From: Branchiostoma belcheri
Taxonomy: Eukaryota; Chordata; Leptocardii; Amphioxiformes; Branchiostomatidae
Length of the DNA: 64,000 nucleotides
Direction: 5' to 3'
Assembly: GCF_001625305.1 (NCBI RefSeq)
Contig: NW_017804043.1
Span: 356,568-420,567, forward strand
The notes under the pieces were generated by a model, which saw nothing but the letters and a program-made list of their open reading frames with translations, had not been told where the DNA came from and made no database searches. How positions within the stretch are numbered: the first letter of the stretch is position 1; every line of letters begins with the position of its first letter. Of this stretch, positions 20,721-32,100 are shown in pieces. Both the position numbers and the translations under genes were made by a program.

Positions 20721-21375
20721 CATTACAACATACATGGGGGCATCGTGTGGAATTCATGAACTATTTTCTTACGGCAATCCTCAAGACATCCCGGATACTG
20801 CCTTTTCACCCATGTACCTACCTTCTTCATCCTCTACATAACATCATTTCATGTATGGCAGTGGAATAAACTATATCTATATTAGACACATCGATTTGCC
20901 ACACAAGTCTGTCAGATAGTAAATCTGTGATGTATTCATGAACTGTGCTATCAAGACTACCTAACGCTGTTATCTCACCTGAGAGCACCTTGTGGATTAC
21001 TCCAGTGGCAGTTTGGATTGCGCTTATCAAATGCCATCGTAAAATCTATGCCGAATCACAGTCAATCAATGATTGAAAAGTCACGGATAGCTTCTCGCGA
21101 AAGAAACGTGAGCATAGCGTAATGCAGAGAATAACTGTGATACGATCTTGGATAAGGCGGTATTTCCAATTACCGTGGACGGGACTTTGCCTGGGGATAC
21201 ACAATCAGGTATCCAACGTGGTGGATTATGAGAGAATCCCAGCGGTAGAGACTGACTGAAATATCACATGGACTCGCGCCCATTCAATTACTGCATGGGA
21301 GCTGATTTGATATGCTTGGTTGAACCTGTGGCGTCTGATATACCACCCCCGTTTTCCAAGCAGAGGTGGGGTCTT
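20721..21375. other. No feature recognised
   Basis: No exon or known repeat identified. Confidence 0.35.
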
Positions 21376-21600
21376 GTGGCGTAGCGGCAGAGTGCTCGAC
21401 TTGGAACCAAGAGGTCCCAGGTTCGAGTCCTGACATGCCACCGATCTTGTGCCCTTAAGCCATGGCAAAGGCACGTCACACGACTTTCCTCACTTCGCTC
21501 AGGTGTAAATGAGTATTGTATTGTCCCCTGATGGTATTAATATCAGTTAAAAAAACTTTGAATGTGCCGTCACCACGTCTTGTGATTATATGTATGACTA
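21376..21600 (+). mobile_element. tRNA-derived SINE
   Basis: Head 21376-21442: GTGGCGTAGCGGCAGAGTGC (A-box region), GGTTCGAGTCC (perfect B-box) and a closing ATGCCAC that pairs with GTGGCGT. The loop CTTGGAA offers a proline-like TGG anticodon. The body (TTTCCTCACTTCGCTCAGG, ATGAGTATTGTATTGTCCC, ATGTGCCGTCACCACGTC) matches the copy at 12103-12337. Pairing in the anticodon stem is poor, so it is not called as a working tRNA gene. Confidence 0.8.
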
Positions 21601-21889
21601 ACGCAGCAGGCATATCTATCAAATTAAATCAAATCAAACTTTCATAAAACCAATGTGACAACCATGTTCATGACATTTTACATCACATTTGTGTTGACTT
21701 TCAAACATTACACATGATGGATACCAATGTCAGTTGTAAGGTACATTAAAAGACATTTCCATTACGATTAGAATTGATAACAGCACTATACCTTTATATA
21801 GATGCAATCTTTTACTACCAGACGTGAAATTAAGAACGTATATGAAGAAGAAGAAAGCTTAAGGTCATTGCGTGGATTTACAAGCAGAT

Positions 21890-22535
21890 CTTTCTCCTGT
21901 TAAGTTAACTTTAAAGGGAAGCGTTTTTAATATCGCAAGTTTTATATAAGCGGATTAAAGTGTAGATAGGATGCCCTTTTAAACCTTAATCCGACACGTA
22001 TATCAAAGACGGTTATACAACATGACTCGTAAAAATGAATAACTTTGTAAATGTTATTCCCCTAAAGCAAGGTACATCAAAGAAAGTTCTTATTAATTTG
22101 AAACCGTGGGATGATTATTAATCAGAAGGTTCCCCTTTAGGCATTACCAGCTGCCTACCTCTAAAGTTACGTATTAAAGCGTTTGGTCTGAAGGTTTCAT
22201 TTAAGTGTTTGTAATATCACGGGTTTTATATATGAGCAGCACAAAGTGTAGATAGGATGCCATATTAAACTTGAGTTCTATTCGTATATACTTACCTTAG
22301 AGTGTGCTTGATGGCATATCGGACAGCAAGCTTCCACTTCCCTTCCCCTCTTTCTTTTACCTTTTACCATTTGTATATCAAAGACTCGGAAAATGAATAC
22401 GTTAAATGTTACACCCCTAAAGAAAGTTACCATCAAAGAAGTTGTTATCAATTTGAAACTGTGGGATGATTATTAACCAGAAGATTCACCTCTAGGCATT
22501 ACCAGCTGCCTACCTCTAAAGTTACGCATTAAAGC
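21890..22535. repeat. Two-copy tandem duplication, ~360 bp unit, diverged
   Basis: GTGTAGATAGGATGCC occurs at 21960 and 22247, TGTATATCAAAGAC-like words at 22001 and 22373, and GCATTACCAGCTGCCTACCT with TCTAAAGTTACG at 22141 and 22496. Confidence 0.75.
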
Positions 22536-22840
22536 TTGCAATCTGAAGTTCCCATTGATGCATAGGGGTAATGCCTTAGGGTTGACTACTCATGTGGCAC
22601 TTCGTGGTATACCGTACAAGCTTCAAGGGAAGCTCGTTTTGTTTGTGCCGTGTTTCATCGCCCACGCCTGTCGTTGTCATGTTAAGCGTACTATTTCAAA
22701 CATAATCATTATGCTTAAATGTCAAATGCCGAATATCTGACAGGCGTATTAGAATGACAACGTCTAAGTAACAAAGTAAGGGTTTCATGGAGGAAAATGT
22801 CTCATAGAGTTTGTGAGGCCGTGGAGTAAATAGGTTGTTC

Positions 22841-23040
22841 ATCTCTCTCTCACTCCGTCACTCACTCATTCACGCACTCATACAATCACTCACTCACTCA
22901 CTCACTCACTCATTCACTCACTCCCCTACTCACTCACCCACTCACTCACTCACTCACTCATCACTCTTAAACTCACCCACTCATTCAATCATCACTCACT
23001 AGTCCACTCACTCATCACTCACTCACCCACTCACTCAATC
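22841..23040. repeat. (ACTC)n tetranucleotide repeat
   Basis: About 200 bases of CACT/CATT units, interrupted by CCCA and AATC variants. Confidence 0.95.
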
Positions 23041-23343
23041 CTCTTTCGCCTAGTGCGTAGAGCTGACTACCTTCATCTACTCAAAACTATACACGCAATT
23101 TTTTTTTATGAACTAATGTGTGAACACGAAATATTTCGAGAATGGAAACGTAATGATTTTCTTGCACTGTGAAAATTGCATCAAGGTGACACTTTTGGAT
23201 CATGGACTTAAAATGGCATTTCGTAATAGAATTCAACACATCAAAAAGAGTAGTAGGTAATCCCATGAGCTTGGCAGAATAATCCTGTGCACTTGGCTGC
23301 AAACTCTAGAAGGTTCGTTGCTCTTCCAGCTATCGAAAATGTA

Positions 23344-23815
23344 TATTTTATTTATTAATGGTTTATTTGTCACATATCCATTTGTACAGAATGGCAGGTC
23401 CCGTGTAATTGGGACCTGAATTGCTCTGACAATTACATATTTATCATTGGTTGATTAATAAAAAGTTATCACACATTAAAATCATTATGCGTCATTATTA
23501 TTAATGTAAAATACGTTAAAAGATAATGTCATTTAAAATATCAGATTTGCACACAGGTTGCGTTAAAAGTCTTTGGACAATAAAATGGCAATCTCAGTCC
23601 CCATTCAGTAGTCGCACGATATGCGGTATTGCACTGTTTTTAAATCTCTCAGTTCTGGCAGTGACAGTGTTCAGTTTGTGGCTAAATCTAGTGTCTCTAC
23701 CGCTGGTCTCTCCTCGAGTAGAAGGCAGCCACTGTCTGAATGTCGGGGACTCCATCAGACCGCGTCCGAACTATCACGTCGCCCCAGTGTAAAGTCACGA
23801 GCTTAACTTTAAATA
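23344..23815 (-). mobile_element. LINE (CR1/L2-like) 3-prime fragment, same family as 55453
   Basis: Starts with an inverted (AATA) tail and GGTTTATTTGTCACATATCC, homologous to GGTTTATTCTCCACATTC at 55471. On the minus strand, above a TGA at 23596-23594, the frame reads RGETSGRDTRFSHKLNTV then ARTERFKNSAIPHIVRLLNGD. This aligns residue for residue with the C-terminus of the reverse transcriptase at 55861 (ARTERFKNSTIPHIVRLLNKDL). Strongly 5-prime truncated. Confidence 0.85.
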
Positions 23816-24471
23816 AGAGTATCAGAAGCCCTTGCAGTAGCTGATTGCCTCTTTATCTATTAAAGTCTCTTTCTGTATCCTATCCAAACCTCTTCTCAAA
23901 GACTTCAATACCTTTGATCCTGATCCTGAAGGATGAAACTGCCGCACTGCGCCATGAATGAATCACCTTTCTTACTAACACTGTTCCCGTTGCAATAGTA
24001 ATGCCGAGATTTCAATCTCACTGAATTACACGCTAGTTTTTCTCATTTTAGATTGTAAACCTGGAATAGAAATTGCAGAGTTTGGTGAATCATATCTTCT
24101 ATATATTCAACAATACCCAAATCTTTTCGACATACAGTACGTGTATATTTTTCTTAAAGGGGCATTAAGAAACATTTGTGCACCAAAAATTGAAACATTT
24201 CCAACTCCTAAAAAGTGGAGACTCGTAGACACCATGGTAAATGCGAAGAGGATCCGAAAAGAACGTTCACACAAGACTGAATATTTCATGGAGGTTTGAG
24301 ATCTCCTAATTCTTGTTTCCACATGCTGGGCACGTCGCAGGCACGCACAGGAAGATAGATCAAAGGTCCCAGACAAGGTTATTCCCTGTATGTATGCATG
24401 CCTGTTGCCTTATTTGAACCAGTTTGAAATGTGTGCAGGCAGAATCAGAGCGACAATGAATAAAACAAGAA
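23816..24471. other. No feature recognised
   Basis: No exon or known repeat identified. Confidence 0.35.
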
Positions 24472-24700
24472 ATTCACAATGAATAAATGACTGACGACAT
24501 ATATTGTATATTTTGACACACTGAGCTTTATTATATAAGTCAAAACAAAACATGTTGAACAAATATACAAATACAGATATATTGAGGCTCGAAAAAACTC
24601 TTTTACAGCTCCAGCTGACGTCGACCCCCCTTTCCGTTTAGTTCTGTGGTCGTAGCATACAATGATTTTATTCATAGAACATTTCACTGTCACTGGCTCG
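24472..24700 (-). mobile_element. LINE 3-prime end fragment
   Basis: Begins with AATGAATAAATGACTGACGAC and shares CAAAACAAAACATGTTGAACA with the fragment at 8911. UTR only. Confidence 0.55.
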
Positions 24701-24750
24701 AATGAAACATTATCAATTCAACCGGTGCCACACCGGAGACCTTCCCCGTC

Positions 24751-25550
24751 GTCTGCATTAAAGGCATCCAGTGCGATTTCAGGGGACCATAACTGGAAAT
24801 ATTCTAACTAAGGCAATCTTTGTGATGTTGACACATACTGCTTCACATTAGGGCATTTGAATCAACATTTCATACTTTGGGCATTTCAAACTGCAGAAAC
24901 AAGCCCCATAATTAGCCATTTATTTTCTGGGTGGTACCCTAAAAATCAGCCCAGGGTCTTTTAAGTAACGACTTTCCGTCAGAATTTTGAGGATTTTTGC
25001 TCCGCGAGGGTCAATATACGTTAGGATAGTGTGGTCTTAACGCAGTATGTAGATAAAAGCCTTGAATATTGGCTTAGAAAAATCGGGTGTCCAGACTGGC
25101 GACAGAGCGCGAGTACCTGTTGAATATACCATCCTTCAAACATCAATACGTAGTCTGCATTAAAGGCATCCAGTGAGATTTCAGGGGAGCAAAAGTGGAA
25201 ATATTATGGCTAAGGCAATCTTTGTGATATTGACACATACTGCTTCACATTAGCACATTTGAATCAGCATGTCATACTTTGGGCATTTCAAACTCCAGAA
25301 ACAAGCCCCAAGATGAGTCCTTTATTTTCTTGGTGGTGCTCTCAAATCAGCCCAGGGCCTTTTAAGTAACGACTTTCCGTCAGAATTTTGGGGATTTTTG
25401 CTCCGAGAGGGTCAATATACATTAGGATATTCTGGTCTTAACTCAGTATGTAGATAAAAGCCTAGAATATTGGCTTAGAAAATCGGGTGTCCAGACTGGC
25501 GACAGAGCGCGGGTACCTGTTGAATATACCGTCCCTCAAACATCAATACA
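24751..25550. repeat. Two-copy tandem duplication, 402 bp unit
   Basis: GTCTGCATTAAAGGCATCCA starts at 24751 and 25153. The two ~398-base units agree almost throughout to TGTTGAATATACC and CAAACATCAATAC near 25150 and 25548. Differences are mostly single bases, so the duplication is relatively young. Confidence 0.95.
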
Positions 25551-25775
25551 TCCTCGCCGAATGGCGTCACCGAAATCTGATTACCTGCCCTCCTCCGCGA
25601 CACCAATTTAATACTCGCCACGTCTCGCGTTGTTTTGCAGGCGCGAGAGTTGAACACCTTTGCCTGAGCGAGTGCTGGATGGTTCGCCTCAGCGCGCCAA
25701 GACGACAGAGGCCCAACCTTCCGAAAGCGTGCTATCGTCAGGGTAGTGTGTCGAGTTGGAGGGTAAGTGTTGGTA
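25551..25775 (+). other. GC-rich segment ending in a good splice donor
   Basis: Base composition rises sharply after the duplication. TTTTGCAG at ~25633-25640 could be an acceptor and GGAGG|GTAAGT near 25761 is a near-consensus donor. Both strands have open frames, but no domain is recognisable. It might be a small exon, or chance in GC-rich DNA. Confidence 0.2.
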
Positions 25776-26729
25776 TGCATTGATTTGTTGATGATGGTAG
25801 TAATGGCTTAAAAATGATCGAGCCTGCAAATGATACCAGTCTGAATGAAAACAATGATGGAAATAATCTTTGCACGGAGTTATAGCTGGAACTTCGGTTA
25901 TATGGTTTACTTTGGCTACCAACACGTATTCATATTTAGTTTTCTAGCGTTCAATGTGTTTTACAATGTATATTTTACAGCATTTAATACAATGTATATA
26001 TATCTTGTTTATAGGGTTCTAAGGTCTTCTGTGAGAAGATTGGGTCGTGTGGCTTACCGTGAGTACGCCCTCTTTTTAATTTGTCTGCGTCCTTAATGCA
26101 TATTGAAAGGGCCGGCAGTGTTTCTATGAAAACACATTATTGCGGATACATACATGCAAACACAGCCGCATGTGATAGTATTCATTGTTAAGAGTAAGGC
26201 ATTTATCCACCAAAGCCATTTTTTATTTTAATGACGACCAAAATGACTTATTTCTGGTGACTTTAGATAGGCGTACGGCTGTGGTATGTTATATGTTTTT
26301 GAGAGTTATACTTACTTTATAACGATGACATATGCCGCAGGATTGTAAGCCTGTTTAGCTATTATATTTGTCTGTTTATTTCTGATTTATTTGACAAGAG
26401 TTGTCCATAGCATGACACTGCTTCACAGTGGGGCCCTGGAAACAATATTAGTTTATATTTAGACACAATGTTGTTTTAATCATGACCAAATTCGTGCTCT
26501 CTGTATATTCAGTTCTTTCCTTATGGCAATGACAAAAAGGCCAGATGTGGCCTTGCTTACAGCGAGGGATTTTACTTACAGCTTTGCCAGATGTTGACAT
26601 ATGAATTACTGTAATGTGAGTGTTATTATTTCCCTTGCCCATTGTGATACACAACTCTCTTTGCGCGATTAATTTCTATGCAAGGGCGACCTTCGCGACG
26701 AATGCAAGCAGACAACGTGTATATGATAA
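25776..26729. other. No feature recognised
   Basis: AT-rich; no exon or repeat noticed. Confidence 0.35.
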
Positions 26730-26771
26730 ATAGCTATTTATAGTTTCCAGGGTTCAATTTATTCATATAAT

Positions 26772-27175
26772 CTGTATCTGTATAGCCGGTATAACCGACT
26801 TTCGCCGTAACACACCAGCTTCGCAGGCACGCGGCGCGGCGGCAGCTGGCTATATTACACCGATCGACTTGTTAGACCTAACCCTTGAACTTCTAACTCT
26901 AGACATTGTTTAAAGCCATGTAATGACATTGTTCAATGACTACTGTACTTGGTGACAGTGAGTTCCACTCTGCCATAGTTCTAGGAAAGAATTAATTCTT
27001 GTACACCTCAATCCTTGGTTGATAACTCTGGTACTTGAAGGCATGGCTATTTCTTGTTCTCTTCTGGGCTGGTATTAGTTACGTAGTAGTCGGGACGTCC
27101 ACCAGTTTAATATAATAATGTATTATCCTATTTGTGCAGTGCTAATCTTTCACTTTGCTTCTACAACTCACGTGT
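26772..27175 (-). mobile_element. LINE fragment (ATCTGTAT-tail family) with 42-bp target duplication
   Basis: Direct repeats 26730-26771 and 27176-27217 (ATAGCTAT...TTCATATAAT) agree at 40 of 42 bases and enclose the insert exactly at its tail, CTGTATCTGTATAGCC. On the minus strand the C-terminal reverse transcriptase peptide FFPRTMAEWNSLSPSTV is readable, preceded by an in-frame TAA, so the copy is dead. The UTR shares CACACCAGCTTCGCAGGC with 16.9 and 37.5 kb. Confidence 0.85.
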
Positions 27176-27217
27176 ATAGCTATATATAGTTTCCAGGGTT
27201 TAATTTATTCATATAAT

Positions 27218-27851
27218 TAGGCATAATGTTCTTTTTGAAGTGCAAACCTTTTATTTTACCTCCACTTCAACCCACAATAGTAATGAGATTCACGTTTTAA
27301 TTACCAGTTTTCAAGACCAATTATATGGGAGCTATCTCAGATTATTATGGCTTCACCACTATGTGGTGAAGTCATATTGTTTTTGCTCACGTTTCTCCTC
27401 CTTCTTCTCCTGCCATTTCTTTAAATTGATTAAACTCCTTCATTTTGGGGCCAAATAACATGAAAGTTTGTATGAAGGTAGAGTGGGCAAATATCCCCAG
27501 GACTTTTTTCATTTTTGTGATACATGCTTTTAGAAAAGTTTTATTTGAGCTTTTTGGCTGTGTTATAGAAAATGTATTATAGCAGTGTATTACCATATTT
27601 GGGCATGAGTCATCAGAATACTAGTAGCATGTAGAGCAAGGGATCGCCTCCTTAATGCGTGTTGTGATGTATAATTTTGCTAAACTTTGCAACAGAAAAG
27701 ATCACTTTTTGTAAATTTTAAACACAGAAAAAAGGTTTTGTTTAGCAGGCAAACGAGACAGATGAAATGCCCCCTTATGCGACCTTCATAGTGCGGCGCC
27801 GTTATGCGACCTTGAACTGTATCGGATTTAACTTGTCAACTTGATTATGTA
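27218..27851. other. No feature recognised
   Basis: No exon or repeat noticed. Confidence 0.35.
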
Positions 27852-28220
27852 ATGAATGAATGAATGACTGGTTGATCAACATGATCCTTAAAAAATACAT
27901 CGCAGCCAGGTAAAGTGGCTGAATTGCATACTTTTCACTTAAAAGATACGGCTATTTACAAATTGACATTTGGTACAATTATTAATATTTACATCGTAAT
28001 AATGTTCTAAATACGGAGAAGTTACTTTTCGTTTAGTAGTTTTATCATGTACGGAATAGGACTGTTCTTGTATCTGTTTGTTCGTGCTCTGAATGTGGAC
28101 AGAAGGTGTTTATTTCTAGTGTCTCTGGAGCTGACATCGCCGCGGGAAGGAGGAAACCCGTTTCTGAATGTGTTTGTCTTAATGAGTCCTTTAGCAAAGG
28201 ACTCATTAATTTGCTTTTCT
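27852..28220 (-). mobile_element. LINE (CR1/L2-like) 3-prime fragment
   Basis: Starts with an inverted (TCATT)n tail (AATGAATGAATGAATGA). Above a TAA at 28024-28022 the minus strand reads FPPSRGDVSSRDTRNKHLL, then ARTNRYKNSPIPYMIKLLN. This is the same C-terminal block as at 23.6 and 55.9 kb but clearly another subfamily. Confidence 0.8.
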
Positions 28221-28259
28221 TAGTTACATAACGTTGTATTATCTGTGCACATTTTCTTT

Positions 28260-28412
28260 TTAACAACTTCGGTATACATTTCTACATTATTTACTTATGT
28301 ACATTTTTCCATATGATTTTACACATTGTGTTATATCTAATATCCTGGACCTCCTTGCAAATCAGCTCAAAGGAGCTATCCAGGTGTCTCTAAGATGAAA
28401 TAAATAAATGTA
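28260..28412 (+). mobile_element. LINE-like 3-prime UTR end
   Basis: AATCAGCTCAAAGGAGCTAT, CCAGGTGTCTCTAAG and AATAAATAAATG form a typical LINE tail. No coding part is left. Confidence 0.4.
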
Positions 28413-28508
28413 TATAAACGGTAAGTACAGTTGCCCTCCAGTTGTTGCAAAATCCCAGCGTGGGCACAAATTGCAAGGGCAGAGAATTTTAAACACCTAC
28501 TGGGATGC

Positions 28509-28550
28509 GTCGCCATGGCAACGAGATTGATTGGCAGTTGCCTTGGCGCG
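28509..28550 (+). promoter_or_regulatory. X-box, inverted CCAAT and E2F-like cluster
   Basis: GTCGCCATGGCAAC (28509-28522) fits the RFX X-box consensus on both half-sites. ATTGG (28530-28534) is an inverted CCAAT box 7 bases away, and TTGGCGCG (28543-28550) resembles an E2F site. X-boxes with CCAAT boxes mark promoters of ciliary and other RFX targets in animals. It lies ~290 bases before the candidate first exon at 28838. Motifs this short can occur by chance. Confidence 0.35.
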
Positions 28551-28837
28551 TAGGCGACAGTAAACCGGTGTTATGTCACTCTCCTCACCTTAGTGCGTAA
28601 AATTGGTTTCTCTCTCTTTGAACCTTCGTGGGTAGTAAAACACTTGTCACTTTAGATTTGGATAACCTTATCAATTCAAAATCTTTACGAGGTCTCTGGT
28701 TGGATGTAAGTTACGGGTAGTTTCTAAGGACTCCCAAGTGGTGGGGCCAGTATGCGTTGTGTTCGATGCGATTGTTAGAGATTCAAGGATACAGATTGCG
28801 TTGTGAATAGGTACTTAAACTTTATTTCAACTACCTA

Positions 28838-28868
28838 ATGGTTGCCCAGGCGGCAGCTTCAGAACAAG
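28838..28868 (+). CDS. Candidate first coding exon (hypothetical)
   Basis: An ATG at 28838 opens MVAQAAASEQ and runs straight into a consensus donor, AACAAG|GTAAGAAT, at 28869. Promoter-like motifs lie 290-330 bases upstream. Just inside the putative intron are GCCATCTTGG (YY1-like, 28921-28930) and ATTTGCAT (octamer, 28938-28945). No downstream exon was found, the peptide has no recognisable motif, and the gene, if real, would extend through repeat-rich DNA to the right. This is a weak call from start codon, donor and motif spacing only. Confidence 0.2.
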
Positions 28869-28870
28869 GT

Positions 28871-29390
28871 AAGAATCGTGATAGAGAACGTTTTCGTGTG
28901 TCGGCATCACTGCGCCCGCGGCCATCTTGGTGTCCTTATTTGCATTTCCTCTCAGTAATTTCCATAATTAATGCGTTTCCGGAAACATTCTTACTTAAAA
29001 AAAAACATTATCAACGAGAATGTATGCCAATAAACACAACGATCCGTTGACCTAGATGCAATTGGGCATACAATTATGTAATCTTTAATTCTACGTGGTG
29101 TTTTTTTTCTCCTAATACCGATTCTAACATCATGTCTGCCACACAAAATTGTATCACAACAACAAGACGTTGTAAGTTACATATGATCTTTTTGATTTTC
29201 TTTCTTTCTGGGAGGGGGTTTGGCCTCATATTGTGTTATAGGTACCTGTTATGTTTAACATTAATACGTTTGAGTGTCTATTCAGTAATTTTTTTGTAGT
29301 GGCGAGAAGAATAGAAATCGAGCACAACTTTAGCCCACCGCCACTTAGTCTTTGTCCTCTTATTTGTATTGATGTTTCTCTGAATTAAAA
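28871..29390. other. No feature recognised
   Basis: Apart from the YY1-like and octamer motifs noted for the preceding exon, nothing was identified. Confidence 0.35.
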
Positions 29391-29392
29391 TG

Positions 29393-29510
29393 AATGAACT
29401 TTATTGCTCGACAATCCAACATAGTACAATGTGTGGCAGTAAGACATCAATACTGCAAACTACTATCAATAACAAGATACAAGTTACAATATAGCCACAC
29501 ATTGATGGTT
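29393..29510 (-). mobile_element. LINE 3-prime end fragment
   Basis: GAATGAACTTTATTGCTCGA, then ATAGTACAATGTGTGGCAGT and CAAACTACTATC, shared with 52471-52600. Confidence 0.6.
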
Positions 29511-30268
29511 TAGTCACCCTAATGGAATGACGTAATATATATTATACAGACATTTACCTAATATGTAGGCAGATACGGGAGTTGGACACGACAACAGAAT
29601 AAGGAAAGTATCGTTCCGTTTACCAGATAGGGTGAACTTTGTCTTGGTATTAATAGTCTGTAACAGTGTACCTCTGATCAAAATGCGCACACCAACATGG
29701 CGTCCGGGACCAGGCGACTTCGGCGTCCAGACAATTCCCATTCCAGCCTTCCCCCGGTTGCTTTAATTAGCTCAATAGCTACAGTTACAGCTCTGTCTCT
29801 CCTCTGCGACCTATCCTCCCCGTTGATTCATTCCAGCGCCGGTCGCCGACACTTTGCCGTCTAATGGATCGGTCTAGTACGTGGGCTGTTTTTCGAAGAG
29901 TCTTCTTTAAAAAAAAAAGGCTTGGAAACCAGATTTTTCAAAGTCAATATTCTAGTCACTTATAATCTATATACTTGAAACAACACTGTCCCAAGGTATA
30001 TCGATTCAAATGTACTGATGTGGGACAATATGTGTTAATATTATACAGATTGCCCTATTCAGAATATTTCGTTTTGCCGCCTTGCATTGGATGCCTTTAA
30101 AGGGTGCTCGAATCGCGATCTACTCCGTTCAACACTATGTGGACCATTGCGGACAATCAGCATTAAAAAGGGTCCCGTTCCACTCTGTGCAGAGCATAGA
30201 GGTGGTGCCCATCTCTATTTCTGTATCCCCTGGGACACACAATTATGCAATCACTACAGCAGGGTGCT
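29511..30268. other. No firm feature
   Basis: A GC-rich stretch at 29680-29890 contains AACATGGCG (YY1-like) and a 55-codon open frame from ATG at 29694 that ends without a donor. I do not call it a gene. Confidence 0.3.
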
Positions 30269-30269
30269 A

Positions 30270-30440
30270 GCCCGCTGGTAGTGTTGTGTGTTGAGCCTTC
30301 CCAAACGCTTTCTCATAGACGCTGAGTGCTAAGCATAGAAAGCAGTTTTTACCATTTTAAAGTCTTTGGTATGACCCGGCTGGGGTTCGAACTCAAAACC
30401 TCCCGGTTACAAAGAGAGCACTCTTTCCGATTGAATTATT
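30270..30440 (-). mobile_element. tRNA-derived SINE (second type)
   Basis: On the minus strand the head reads ATAATTCAATCGGAAAGAGT (A-box region), CTTTGTAACCGGGAGG (anticodon arm, TGT) and GAGTTCGAACCCC (B-box). The body follows with GGTCATACCAAAGACTTTAA and CTTAGCACTCAGCGT. It differs from the GTGGCGT-headed SINEs. Confidence 0.6.
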
Positions 30441-30635
30441 GCTCCGGTTAGCATAACTGTAAAAATTAAAAAGAAGTTTAAAACCTTGTCACTTACTAGC
30501 TCCAAGAGGACGCAGCTTCTCTGGGCAGGATTTCTTTTAACTGCAGGTTCAGACTCTGTATTGTGGAATAGATTGACAATGGGAACCTCAGTTGCAGCTT
30601 TTAAAAACATATTCCGACGAACCACTTTAGACTAG
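30441..30635 (+). mobile_element. LINE reverse transcriptase C-terminal remnant
   Basis: The plus strand reads SDSVLWNRLTMGTSVAAFKN then IFRRTTLD and a TAG at 30633-30635. The pattern LWNxL...V..AxxFKxxFRR is the standard C-terminal end of CR1/jockey-type LINE proteins. The upstream part is degraded and the 3-prime UTR could not be delimited. Confidence 0.7.
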
Positions 30636-30639
30636 ATAT

Positions 30640-31145
30640 GAAACATGGTAAGTTTTTTGTCGGAGTTTAGCATTTAATGAGTTTATCCTTATGATCTATT
30701 CTGGAGAATGTAACAATGAAGTATTGCAAACAAGACCTCTGACAATCCTCCCTTGATCTCTTGGAAAGCGGCTAAGTTCCAAGAGTGTACTTTGTACGTT
30801 TTTCAATGCTTTAAAGGATCAAAAAATTAAGTCAAACCAGTACTCAGCAGAACGCATTGCACGTCACTGTGTGGGAGTACGATTGCCATCTTGATCCAGG
30901 ATGAGCCTTTTTCACTTAAACAGTCTTGAATTTAATCTTATATATAAGAGTTAATTTGTAGCCTATTAAACAGGGAAAACTCCTGATGTAACTTTCATAT
31001 CACAAGTTGCCCATATTCCTTGGCGACCTTTGACAAGAAAAAGCCCCTCCAATTTGCAACTTACGTACCAGTTTAAGAGATATATTACCAACAAGTTTCT
31101 AACATTCGTATATAAGATATTTTCTAAGTACATGCATTAGTTTTT
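30640..31145. other. No feature recognised
   Basis: No exon or repeat noticed. Confidence 0.35.
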
Positions 31146-31149
31146 ATCA

Positions 31150-31480
31150 AACAGTCTTGTAGTTTGGGGTATATAAATGAAAATGCGATTCCTTAAATTG
31201 GACGATTTAAATGTCAGGAGAAATCAATGAAACTGAATCAAATTAAGTTTCTCTTTCCAAGACTGTCAGTAGACAGTCAGACTACATGTTGACGTGCACG
31301 CTTACAATGTTCCTCAGTATGGCATTTTCGTAGTTTGGCGTATATGTCTAAGATGCCATCTTTTAAATTGGACGACTTAAATGTCAGTAAAAATCAATCA
31401 AATTGAATCAAATTAAGTTACTTTTTCTAAGACTGTCCGTAGACGTAGACGCTTACAATGTTCCTCGGTCTGGCATTTTG
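31150..31480. repeat. Two-copy tandem duplication, ~176 bp unit
   Basis: GTAGTTTGG(G/C)GTATAT occurs at 31160 and 31331, AAATTGGACGA(T/C)TTAAATG at 31194 and 31364, and CGCTTACAATGTTCCTC at 31299 and 31449. Confidence 0.85.
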
Positions 31481-32100
31481 AGTTAATTAATTTTCTTTCT
31501 TTACGTCGAAAGGTCTCCATGTAATACCGTTGTAGTATACATTCAGATTAATGTCCGACGAGTCAGACAGTTTTATAGCACATCGTCTGGCTTTAGAGTC
31601 ATCGTTTATGTACTGATATATGTTTGTAAGTGGAAAGGTTGTTGAATAACAAAATCTTATTAAATTTTGCCACAGTCATCAATTCTATTCGTTCCCATCC
31701 AGAAACATGACTCTTTCGATTGATGACTTGGAAGCAATATTAGGAATCTGTTGAGTAGTTTAATGGCCATTATAAGTTTGATTGGATAGGCTTATATGTA
31801 AGTAATTTCTACTCAATACAGTAATACAAAATGATGGGCAATAAGGAGTTGAGAAATGTACTTCTTTCAACACAGTACAATAAGCTAATAAAAGAAAATA
31901 TTAACCAAAATATCAATGCAATTTCTGGCCAACAGAATACTGTGACCATGTAATGCATCGCACAACAAATTGTACATGACAGTGCTGTATAAGCCTGGAT
32001 TACGGTGCGACAAGTTGTTTGACGTAACATGTTATCAAAGCATTCAATGAAGCGCGCTTGCTAAGCTCGCGCGTTGCGTCAACGGCGGTGGTTATCCTTG
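31481..32100. other. No feature recognised
   Basis: No exon or repeat noticed. Confidence 0.35.

Noticed and set aside
21376-21442. Possible functional tRNA gene
   Set aside because: The B-box and acceptor are good, but the anticodon stem pairs poorly and a SINE body shared with two other loci follows.
22841-23040. Regular repeats as a CRISPR array
   Set aside because: It is a simple tetranucleotide repeat without spacers, in animal DNA.
25475-25783. Long open frames on both strands as genes
   Set aside because: Overlapping open frames reflect high GC; only a possible exon border is noted.
29694-29861. 55-codon frame beginning at a YY1-like ATGGCG
   Set aside because: No donor, no domain and no downstream exon; the motif alone is too weak.
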